In this document: positions 57,405-64,000 of the stretch, piece after piece
Layout of the letters: every line of letters begins with the position of its first letter
Numbering within the stretch: position 1 is the first letter of the stretch
Assembly: GCF_000813125.1 (NCBI RefSeq)
Contig: NZ_BASE01000106.1
Span: 24,421 to 88,420, forward strand
Origin: Mesobacillus selenatarsenatis SF-1
Lineage (GTDB): Bacteria; Bacillota; Bacilli; Bacillales; Cytobacillaceae
Direction: 5' to 3'
Length of the DNA: 64,000 nucleotides
Made by a program: the position numbers and the translations under genes
Notes under the pieces: generated by a model
What the model was told of the DNA's origin: nothing
Seen by the model: the letters and a program-made list of their open reading frames with translations, nothing else
Databases searched by the model: none

Positions 57405-58747
57405 CGCAGTTTCCTTCCTTTCACAATCACGAATATCGAGAACAAAATAAACAGTATGCCTAATACGCCTGGAATCATTCGGTCCTTGCTCCGCTGTTCT
57501 GCTTCCTGAATCATGATTACCGGCTCTACCAGCGGGCGGGCATCATATACATCTGCTGCCCCAAAAGAAGGAAATAAAGCCTCTGCCTTAGTCCACAGCT
57601 TGATCGAGGGACTTTCAAAAAAGAATTGCCAGTACGGCTGTTTCCTCAATAGGCGATCATACAGTGAACCGGCCTTGTACGCTTCTTCTCCCACTCCATC
57701 ACCTGAAAGGTCAAAACTGCTGTAATCATCCCAGTAGTTTCCCTTCACACCATCATCCAGCCTCATATCGTCCCCGGAAATCTTCGACTGGACGACATTC
57801 CCGATAAAATTGTTTTCTGAGAACGTGTTATTTTCATTCTTTCCCATGAATTCAAGGCCAACTTGATTGGCGGCAATTTGATTTCTGCTGATCAAGGTAT
57901 CGACCCCATATTCCAGGGACAGTCCTGTGCTGTTTCTAAGTATTTCATTGCCCTCAACCTGAACATTCTTCGTTTCATAAATCAAGATTCCGTAGCCGCG
58001 GAAATGAAAATGGTCCGTCACCTTGTTTTGGATGAAGTCAATATGAGCTGAATCCATCACCATGAACCCGGTCACATTATTTTCAACATGATTTCTCTCA
58101 GCTGAAATTTCCTCACTGAACATAAAATGCATCCCATAGCGTGATTCACTCACATGATTCTCCGACACCTGGATGCCTTTAGTAAAATCAAAGTAAATCC
58201 CATCCTGTACATAGGCGATTTCATTTCCTTTCAGAAAATGACCGCCTCCCTTGAAAATGTGAATACCGTTCCCACGCTTGGAGAAATGTGCTTTGTTGCT
58301 TGTTATGCTATTTTCAATCAGCTGGTTTTCATTGCTGTTCGCTATATAAATTCCATTCTGGACATTTTTAAGTGTATTGTTCTTGATTAAACTTCGGTCG
58401 GCACTTTGAATGTAAATTCCGCTGTCCTCCTGGCCAGACCCGCTGTTCTGGATTGTGAGTCCATCAATAACCACATTGGAAGCTGTGACCGTGATAACAT
58501 TCCCTTCTCCACCGCCACCAATAATTGCTCCACCTTCTCCTTTTATAGTGACTTCCTTATTGATCAAGACACTTTCTTTGTATAATCCAGGGGAGATTAG
58601 AATGGTATCCCCATTTTTGGCATTGTCGACAGCTTCCTGGATTGATTGGCCGACCTCCACTTTGAACTCATCGGCATAGGTGTGAATGGGGATGAGCATT
58701 AGAAGCAAAAAGAAATTAAATGCAAGCGGCCCTGTCAGCCTCCACAT
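57401..58747 (-). CDS. nosD: NosD: periplasmic copper-site maturation protein
   Basis: A 448-residue protein with a signal peptide (residues 1-25), a right-handed parallel beta-helix of NosD/carbohydrate-binding repeats (NNTLKNVQNGIYIANSNEN, NEIAYVQDGIYFD, NHVENNVTGFMVM) and a C-terminal membrane anchor (VLGILFILFSIFVIVKG). NosD supplies sulfur or shapes the CuZ centre of NosZ. ATG 58747 lies seven bases after GGGAGGAGG. First gene of the operon; nosZ is absent from the window. Confidence 0.93.
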   Translation of the reverse strand: MWRLTGPLAFNFFLLLMLIPIHTYADEFKVEVGQSIQEAVDNAKNGDTILISPGLYKESVLINKEVTIKGEGGAIIGGGGEGNVITVTASNVVIDGLTIQNSGSGQEDSGIYIQSADRSLIKNNTLKNVQNGIYIANSNENQLIENSITSNKAHFSKRGNGIHIFKGGGHFLKGNEIAYVQDGIYFDFTKGIQVSENHVSESRYGMHFMFSEEISAERNHVENNVTGFMVMDSAHIDFIQNKVTDHFHFRGYGILIYETKNVQVEGNEILRNSTGLSLEYGVDTLISRNQIAANQVGLEFMGKNENNTFSENNFIGNVVQSKISGDDMRLDDGVKGNYWDDYSSFDLSGDGVGEEAYKAGSLYDRLLRKQPYWQFFFESPSIKLWTKAEALFPSFGAADVYDARPLVEPVIMIQEAEQRSKDRMIPGVLGILFILFSIFVIVKGRKLR

Positions 58748-58920
58748 ACAGCTGCCTCCTCCCTGTATTATTCTCTTTTTTAAAATTAGCAAAAAAATGT
58801 GATGAAACCTTGAAATAATTGTTGGGAATCGTTGAAGTTAATGAAGAGATTTATAGTGAAAATAGGGGTAAACTAGTTGAATCTGCAAAGTTTTCAGAAT
58901 AATCAAAAGTAAATGTGTCT

Positions 58921-58932
58921 ATTTTGTGACAA
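58921..58932 (+). promoter_or_regulatory. ATTTTGTGACAA motif upstream of the 37-aa membrane protein
   Basis: The same 12 bases as the motif at 54588, here about 60 bases before the small gene and followed by TACAATATAAT-like -10 sequence. Confidence 0.35.
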
Positions 58933-58990
58933 ATACAATATAATGTAAATAATATGTAAACCTTACTAAGGGTTAAGGGAGGACCTGGAC

Positions 58991-59104
58991 ATGACAATTG
59001 TTCATATTTTAAACTTCTCCATTCCGATTGCAATGATGCTTGTAATTGGCTTTGCTGTCGATAAAATGTGCCAGCCGGATACGCCAGAACAGGAAGCCGA
59101 GTAA
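58991..59104 (+). CDS. Single-helix membrane microprotein (37 aa)
   Basis: Thirty-seven residues: MTIVHILNFSIPIAMMLVIG, then FAVDKMCQPDTPEQEAE. One hydrophobic helix and a short acidic tail, like accessory subunits of oxidases or transporters. AAGGGAGG precedes the ATG and a terminator follows. No family recognised. It is divergent from the nosD operon, so a link to respiration is possible. Confidence 0.7.
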   Translation: MTIVHILNFSIPIAMMLVIGFAVDKMCQPDTPEQEAE

Positions 59105-59161
59105 ACATTGCCGGTTTCTTTTTTTTGTGAATGCTAATCCGCTATGCTTCCTGACTTACAC

Positions 59162-59199
59162 AAAAAGAGCAAGATTCTCCCTGGAATCTCGCTCTTTTT
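59162..59199. terminator. Bidirectional terminator
   Basis: AAAAAGAGC (59162-59170) pairs with GCTCTTTTT (59191-59199), with an inner GATTC/GAATC stem; serves the microprotein gene and the MFS gene. Confidence 0.92.
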
Positions 59200-59200
59200 A

Positions 59201-60418
59201 TTAGTTTTTTACCACTTCGGGCGTTGTTTTTATAAAAATCTTGTTTCCCTGAATGAAGAACAGGATACTTCCGAGCACCACCAAGGCTATGAATGAGAAT
59301 AATACGGTCCCTCCTGCTTCACTCAATATATAACCTCCCGCAATCGGACCGAGAAAATGGCCAATTCTCCGGAATTGCGCGGCTCCGAAATAGGTTCCAC
59401 GCAGTTCATCAGTTGCGAGCTGATCGACGAGATAACTGCTTGAGGGAAAGATCAGGATTTCTCCTATTGTGATAAAGACAATGGCCAGTATGCCAGTATA
59501 CCATCCCGTTACAAACCCGAATGACAGCATACCCACCGACAGGAAGACTGCTCCGGCCATCATGACCTGCATCGTCTTGAACCTTTCTGCGTAGTGGCTG
59601 ATCGGCATCTGCAGCAGGACGACCATGACCGCATTGATGGACAACATCACTGAATAAACGAATACGCCGTTCGCGATCGTTGATTCCAGGTACTGCGGGA
59701 CATTCGATTCCATTTGGGAGTAACCAAAGTTAATGATAATTGTTCCTAAAATTAAATACCTTAACGCTTTATCTTTGCCTATGATCTTCAGGGAGTTGGC
59801 AATCGTTACTTTAGAGGCATTTTCGCTTGCTGGATTTCCAAGATTGTACTTTTTCATCATTAACGCCAAAATCAGTAAATATATGAAATACATAATTCCT
59901 GTTACCATGAAAGCTGATTTAGCTGACACCACTGCAAGATAGGCACCGAGCAACGGTCCCACCGATGCTCCGATATTGATCGCCGTATACCTTAGAGAGA
60001 ATGCTCTCATGCGTTTGCTCTTTTCCGTCAAGTCGGCAATCAGTGCCTGCCCAGTCGGTTCGAAAAACGACCCACTCAAGCCATTCAACGCATTAAGCAC
60101 AATGAACCAGCCCGGGGTTTCCGCGACCATGAAGCCGAAATAAACGAGCGACATCGAAAACAATGAACCGATCATGACCGGTTTCCGGCCAAATCGGTCA
60201 GACAAATGGCCGCCCAGGAAGCCACCAATCACTCCCGATAATGGACTGATTCCAATTGTAATTCCAATAAGTACAGGGTGTAAATCAAGATTCCTAGAAA
60301 GATAGATCGCCAGGAATGGCAGCGTTGCGAACGCTGAACCCCTTGCGAGAACTGTTCCGCTTAGCAGTACCCATACAATCGGATGGAATTGCCGGTAATA
60401 GCTTTTAAGTTTATTCAT
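59201..60418 (-). CDS. MFS transporter (multidrug-type)
   Basis: A 405-residue, twelve-helix protein with the DHA-type loop motif GGHLSDRFGRKPVMIG (about residues 69-84) and FEPTGQALIADLT at helix 5. Probably a drug/proton antiporter. GAGGT lies before the ATG. Single gene. Confidence 0.9.
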   Translation of the reverse strand: MNKLKSYYRQFHPIVWVLLSGTVLARGSAFATLPFLAIYLSRNLDLHPVLIGITIGISPLSGVIGGFLGGHLSDRFGRKPVMIGSLFSMSLVYFGFMVAETPGWFIVLNALNGLSGSFFEPTGQALIADLTEKSKRMRAFSLRYTAINIGASVGPLLGAYLAVVSAKSAFMVTGIMYFIYLLILALMMKKYNLGNPASENASKVTIANSLKIIGKDKALRYLILGTIIINFGYSQMESNVPQYLESTIANGVFVYSVMLSINAVMVVLLQMPISHYAERFKTMQVMMAGAVFLSVGMLSFGFVTGWYTGILAIVFITIGEILIFPSSSYLVDQLATDELRGTYFGAAQFRRIGHFLGPIAGGYILSEAGGTVLFSFIALVVLGSILFFIQGNKIFIKTTPEVVKN

Positions 60419-60492
60419 TTCTTTTTACCTCGTAATTTTAGATTCCTAAATCATAGCAAATATCCAAAATTATGAAAATACCCTTGGTAAAA

Positions 60493-60525
60493 TAAAAAAC
60501 CGCCACCATATTGCATGGCAGCGGT
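60493..60525 (-). terminator. motAB terminator
   Basis: ACCGC-CCAT and ATGG-GCGGT arms (60499-60525) just after the motB stop, TTTTTTATTT on the minus strand. Confidence 0.88.
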
Positions 60526-60533
60526 ACTACAAA

Positions 60534-61307
60534 TTATTGTCCAGGATTATTGCTTGTCCGGGGAAGGATTAAAATCTCTACACGACGGTTCCTTGCTTTG
60601 CCCACTGCGGTATCGTTCGTAGCCACTGGCTGGAATTCACCAAAGCCCTTGGCGCTGAACCAGCGCGGGTCAAGCTGTTCATTTTTTAAAATGATTTTCA
60701 TGAATTCGACGGCACGCATTACGCTGAGTTCCCAGTTCGATTCATATCTCGCGGTCCTGATTGGCACATTATCCGTATGACCGCTGATAATGATGTTCCT
60801 CGGAGGTTCCATGACCAGTAAGTCCGCAATCTCCTTTGCGATATTTATATCGGAAGTACGGACCTCTGCCCTGCCCGATTCAAACAGGACATTGTCCCGG
60901 ATTGTCAGCAGCAATCCCTCATCAGTAAGCTTTGTTTCAAGCTTATCTGTCAGCTTTTTCTCTTCTATATAAGAATTGACCTTCTGCTGAATCGCCAGAA
61001 GTTCCATCTGGTCCTTGGCGATATCATCCTCATCCTCGTCATTCTTTTCAACATCTTCCTTGCGCTCATCCGGCGATTCCATCTGACCTTCAGGCATCGG
61101 GCTCTGGAACTCGAACACCCCTGTCCCTCCAGCAAAAACATCATTAAAGGCCTTCGAAAGCTGCTGGAACTTAGTGGCATCGACCGAGCTCATCGCAAAT
61201 AGAACAATGAACAATGCGAGCAGGAGAGTGAGCAGATCGGCATAAGGGATCAGCCAGGACTCATCCATATGCTCCTCATGATGCTTCTTCTTCCTTTTCC
61301 TACTCAT
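60534..61307 (-). CDS. motB: Flagellar stator protein MotB
   Basis: A 257-residue stator subunit: single helix with the ion-binding Asp in WLIPYADLLTLLLALFIVLF (about residues 18-37), an acidic linker rich in Asp/Glu (EDVEKNDEDEDD), and an OmpA-like peptidoglycan-binding domain (SGHTDNVPIRTARYESNWELSVMRA). Anchors the motor to the wall. Overlaps motA by eight bases. Confidence 0.93.
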   Translation of the reverse strand: MSRKRKKKHHEEHMDESWLIPYADLLTLLLALFIVLFAMSSVDATKFQQLSKAFNDVFAGGTGVFEFQSPMPEGQMESPDERKEDVEKNDEDEDDIAKDQMELLAIQQKVNSYIEEKKLTDKLETKLTDEGLLLTIRDNVLFESGRAEVRTSDINIAKEIADLLVMEPPRNIIISGHTDNVPIRTARYESNWELSVMRAVEFMKIILKNEQLDPRWFSAKGFGEFQPVATNDTAVGKARNRRVEILILPRTSNNPGQ

Positions 61308-62094
61308 CCTTCTCCACGCTGCTTTCTTCGAGGATCATCTTCCGTTCGCCAGCTGGCAGATAGGAAGCAAGCTTCTGCTCAATTACCCTTGGTGCTTCAC
61401 CTTCAAGGATTGAAAGAATTCCCTCAATCATCATGTATTTCACTTGTGCTTCCTGTTTTGATTTGCGCTTCAATTTATTGGCGAAGGGATGCCATAAAAC
61501 ATAACCAGTAAAAATCCCCAATAATGTTGCTACGAAAGCAGCACTGATTGCTCTGCCAAGCTCATCGGTATTGTCCATATGGCTTAGCGCCGCAATCAAA
61601 CCAACTACCGCTCCAAGAACCCCTAGTGTCGGAGCATAAGTGCCAGCCTGGGTAAAAATGGCCGCTCCGGAAAGATGGCGTTCTTCCATTGCTTCAACTT
61701 CTTCTGTTAAAACGTCCCTGATGTAGTCGGCACTCTGGCCATCCACGGCAAGCGATAAACCATTCTTTAAAAATTCATCATCGATTTCACTTGTCTTCGC
61801 TTCAAGTGCAAGCAAACCTTCTTTACGAGCTAGCTGGGCCCATTCAGAAAATAAACGGATCAATGAAGGTAAGTCGGCACTTTCCTGTTCCTTGAATAAT
61901 ATCTTGAAAAGCTTTGGCACTTTCTTCAATTCATTTGCAGGAAAGGCAATTGTTACCGCTGCAACAGTACCCACGATTATGATTAAGATCGCTGCTGGAT
62001 TGGCAAGGGCGGTTACACTTACGCCTTTGAACACCATCCCGACTCCTACCGCAATGATCGCTAATATGACACCAATGATCGACGACTTATCCAT
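61300..62094 (-). CDS. motA: Flagellar stator protein MotA
   Basis: A 264-residue four-helix protein that forms the ion channel with MotB. Family features: LANPAAILIIIVGTVAAV, a charged cytoplasmic loop, TYAPTLGVLGAVVGLIAALSHM and FVATLLGIFTGYVLWHPFANKLKRKS. GGGGAG upstream. A sigma-D-like promoter lies about 70 bases before. Confidence 0.95.
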   Translation of the reverse strand: MDKSSIIGVILAIIAVGVGMVFKGVSVTALANPAAILIIIVGTVAAVTIAFPANELKKVPKLFKILFKEQESADLPSLIRLFSEWAQLARKEGLLALEAKTSEIDDEFLKNGLSLAVDGQSADYIRDVLTEEVEAMEERHLSGAAIFTQAGTYAPTLGVLGAVVGLIAALSHMDNTDELGRAISAAFVATLLGIFTGYVLWHPFANKLKRKSKQEAQVKYMMIEGILSILEGEAPRVIEQKLASYLPAGERKMILEESSVEKDE

Positions 62095-62163
62095 GTACGA
62101 CTCCCCTGTCTGCTTTACTTCTATTTCTGTCTCTAGATTTTAACTGTCATAATATCTCTATTT

Positions 62164-62189
62164 ATTTCGACATATTTTTAAAAATCTTA
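62164..62189 (-). promoter_or_regulatory. Candidate sigma-D promoter of motAB
   Basis: On the minus strand TAAG (62186-62189), 14 bases, GTCGAAAT (62164-62171), compared with consensus TAAA-N15-GCCGATAT: six of eight match in the -10. Confidence 0.45.
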
Positions 62190-62224
62190 AGTGATGGCGA
62201 CTAAAAATAATTTTTCGCAAACAA

Positions 62225-62252
62225 TAAAGATTCAGATTTTTTATGCCGATAT
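62225..62252 (+). promoter_or_regulatory. Sigma-D promoter of the chemoreceptor gene
   Basis: TAAA (62225-62228), 16 bases, GCCGATAT (62245-62252): perfect -10 and -35 core for the flagellar sigma factor. It lies 41 bases before the GTG start. Confidence 0.85.
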
Positions 62253-62292
62253 AATAAATGTGAATACAAAGAATTTCTAAGGAGGCTTTTAC

Positions 62293-63774
62293 GTGGAGGC
62301 TATTCTAAATCTCCGCAGGCAGGATACGAAAAAGAAAAACATCTTGATGCTCAGCACTTATTCGATATCCTTGATTGCGACAGCTGCATATACTCTCATC
62401 GAAAAAGAACCAATCATCAAAACGATGGTTTATGTAAGTGAATTATCATTTTTTGTACTGTTTTTCCTGATACTCCAGCTCTGGCTTAAGAAGGAGTCCT
62501 TATACCCTTATGCCGCTTTTGCTGCGATCTTCATTCATCACTTCTTTTATATCGGAATGTTCGGAGGCAATGGGGCATTTTTGCTCGTCCTGCTGTTCCT
62601 GGCAGTCTTTTCAGCCATTCATTTTGATATAAAAATCTTTGTTACCGGCTTCAGCCTGGGTCTTGTTGCCGTTGTCTTGAACACCATGCTGGCGACAGAA
62701 AACCAGGACTTTTTAAGCAGCACCTTCACGGCGATTTTACTTTGTTATATTTTGATTGGCGCCGTTCTGTTCGTCTTGATCCGTTTGAACAAGGCTGCCT
62801 TTAAATCGCTGGAGACCTTCCTTGCTGATTCTGAAAACGAAAAGGCCCGTAAAGAACAGCACAGCGCTTTGCTCCATGGTGAACTCCTTGTCGTAACGGA
62901 GAGTCTTGGCAAAATCAACGAGCAAATCCAGACACACCTCTCCTCTCAGACAGAAATGAAAATCGCTGTTAATGAAATTTCTGCTGGCAGCCAGGTACAG
63001 ACGGAACAAATCAATCAAATTTCGGAGAATGCAGAGCTGACGAAGCAAAGAATGGATGAAATGTCGGATATGTCTATCCTGCTCTCTGACAATACTTTGC
63101 AGGCAGCTAAGGCTTCCGAAAGCGGCTCAGTTAAAATCAACGAGCTTCAGGGCGACATGAAAGAGCTTGCTTCTTCGATTTCCGAGCTGAGCCAGACATT
63201 CTCCATGCTCACAAAGAAAATTGAGGAAACGAACGGCTTCATTGTCAACATCCGCAACATCACAGAGCAAACCAATCTGCTTGCCTTAAATGCTTCAATC
63301 GAAGCAGCACGCGCTGGCGAAGCTGGGAAAGGATTCTCAGTCGTTGCCAATGAAATCCGTAAGCTAGCGGAAATGACAAAAGAAACTGCAATCCAGATTA
63401 CCGAAAACCTTACTGCTGTGAACGAAACAAACTCTTCAGCTCTTGAAAAAATGAACGACAGCAGCGAAAAGCTTACAGAAAGCCGTTCCGCAGTCGAAGA
63501 GGTTTCCGGTTTCTTCGCAGAAGTCAGTGGTACACTTCGTGAGCTGACAAACCAGTTTGGCCAATTTGAATTAACTGTCAGTGATGTTAAAAACCAGACA
63601 GGCGATGTCGAAGCATCAACACGTGAGTTAGCTGCCATTATCCAGCAGGCAACCGCAGGCCTGGAGGAAATGAATGCAACGATTGAAACATTGAACGACG
63701 ATAACGAGACAATCGCAGCATACGTAAGCCAAACAGCAGCTGCTGCAGAAAAAATCAAAACGCTCGGAGCGTAA
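62293..63774 (+). CDS. Methyl-accepting chemotaxis protein with six-helix membrane sensor
   Basis: A 493-residue receptor. Residues 15-170 hold about six membrane helices with little outside loop. There is no HAMP or Cache domain. A cytoplasmic signalling coiled coil follows with the hairpin tip [42 protein letters not shown]. It probably senses a membrane or energy state and signals to CheA/CheW. GTG start with AAGGAGG upstream and a sigma-D promoter. Confidence 0.92.
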   Translation: MEAILNLRRQDTKKKNILMLSTYSISLIATAAYTLIEKEPIIKTMVYVSELSFFVLFFLILQLWLKKESLYPYAAFAAIFIHHFFYIGMFGGNGAFLLVLLFLAVFSAIHFDIKIFVTGFSLGLVAVVLNTMLATENQDFLSSTFTAILLCYILIGAVLFVLIRLNKAAFKSLETFLADSENEKARKEQHSALLHGELLVVTESLGKINEQIQTHLSSQTEMKIAVNEISAGSQVQTEQINQISENAELTKQRMDEMSDMSILLSDNTLQAAKASESGSVKINELQGDMKELASSISELSQTFSMLTKKIEETNGFIVNIRNITEQTNLLALNASIEAARAGEAGKGFSVVANEIRKLAEMTKETAIQITENLTAVNETNSSALEKMNDSSEKLTESRSAVEEVSGFFAEVSGTLRELTNQFGQFELTVSDVKNQTGDVEASTRELAAIIQQATAGLEEMNATIETLNDDNETIAAYVSQTAAAAEKIKTLGA

Positions 63775-63777
63775 TAA

Positions 63778-64000
63778 GAAAAGCGCAAGCGCCTTGATCA
63801 GCCCCGACAAGCGCTGCCCGCCTATAACTCCACGTCCTCCCAAAAGCTACCGCTTTCGGTCGTGCGATGAATCGCTTCGAAGCTTTCCTTATCCTGTGGC
63901 TGGCGGGTCTAGCACATCGTGTGCCTCGGAGGGCCTGACAGTGAAGTCGTTCTTTCTTCATTGGCAGGACCGAAATCGAAAAGTATAGCCGACTGCCCAG
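63778..64000. repeat. Dispersed GC-rich element, copy 3 (long form, cut by window edge)
   Basis: Starts GAAAAGCGCAAGCGCCTTG and shares AGCCCCGACAAGCGCTG, GAGGGCCTGACAGTGAAGTC, TTCATTGGCAGGACCGAA with the copies at 17429 and 21329, but carries a different roughly 110-bp insert after AAGCGCTG. It follows the chemoreceptor stop by a few bases. No gene is supported here. Confidence 0.85.

Noticed and set aside
63794..63988. Open frames within the dispersed element at the window end
   Set aside because: They follow the GC-rich repeat, which lacks start signals and recurs elsewhere in different frames.
1..64000. tRNA, rRNA, transposase or phage genes
   Set aside because: None could be recognised by eye on either strand; degenerate tRNA genes might still be missed without a dedicated search.

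Overview
This window comes from an aerobic or facultatively anaerobic, motile, spore-forming member of the Bacillaceae. I suspect a Mesobacillus-like genus, but no rRNA is present to prove it. The evidence is a string of Bacillus-type genes (YfkD, YczE, DUF1128/YfkK, YihY, YfkM-like PfpI protein, TreR, ComFB, SinR and SinI relatives, KatE with a sigma-B-like promoter, PdaA), strong AGGAGG ribosome binding sites, GTG/TTG starts, and short U-tailed terminators. Several neighbours (RlmD, AlkA-type glycosylase, pdaA, yfkD, yihY, yfkK, yfkM, treR, a second map) match the yfj-yfk-yfl segment of B. subtilis as I remember it, so most of the window looks like inherited backbone with accessory cassettes inserted.

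Layout. 1-7.3 kb: DUF1295 and DUF2177 membrane proteins, a glutamate-synthase-like flavoprotein, an NAD(P)-binding protein, large catalase KatE, a lipoprotein and ferritin. 7.4-12 kb: an MMPL/RND exporter plus a YhgE-like secreted partner, divergent from a TetR regulator with a clear operator. 12-26 kb: RlmD with a strange Q/K-rich repeat extension, a DNA glycosylase, a frameshifted pdaA, class I fumarase, gamma-glutamyltransferase, YtxH, YfkD, YczE, OsmC, MFS and EamA proteins. 26-32.5 kb: a ZosA-like metal ATPase, YihY, YtxH, an alanine/glycine symporter and DUF1128. 32.7-45 kb: a respiratory cassette consisting of a TorD-like chaperone, molybdopterin reductase, NrfD-type membrane subunit, four-cluster ferredoxin subunit and a dedicated TatA. 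It is read from a near-perfect sigma-54 promoter, and a binding-protein/histidine-kinase/NtrC-type-regulator operon lies just upstream. Gene order B-C-A resembles the selenate reductase operon srdBCA; a tetrathionate-reductase-like enzyme is the main alternative. 45-50 kb: 6-phosphogluconate dehydrogenase with an RpiR regulator, methionine aminopeptidase, a PfpI protein, ComFB and an orphan TreR. 50-52.3 kb: a Sin cluster with two SinR-like repressors, SinR-type operators, and a short SinI-like antirepressor whose leader is a c-di-GMP-I (GEMM-I) riboswitch. 52.4-59.1 kb: pseudouridine catabolism (psuK-psuG), then a nosD-nosL-nosY-nosF copper-maturation operon with a second nosL but no nosZ. 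59-64 kb: an MFS transporter, motAB and a membrane chemoreceptor with a sigma-D promoter.

The non-coding DNA is as notable as the genes. Seven intergenic spaces carry short tandem arrays of five unrelated unit sequences with helix-phased periods: 20-21 bp (ATTGGCGA type three times, an AACCGG type, an ATGTGG type) or 52 bp (two different inverted-repeat units). Three copies of a GC-rich dispersed element and one 210-bp structured element are also present.

The two most interesting regulatory stories are (1) c-di-GMP riboswitch to SinI-like antirepressor to SinR-like repressors, and (2) a three-component sensor and sigma-54 promoter controlling a Tat-exported molybdoenzyme. Start codons were chosen by Shine-Dalgarno spacing and often differ from the longest open frame. 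No tRNA, rRNA, transposase or CRISPR array was seen.
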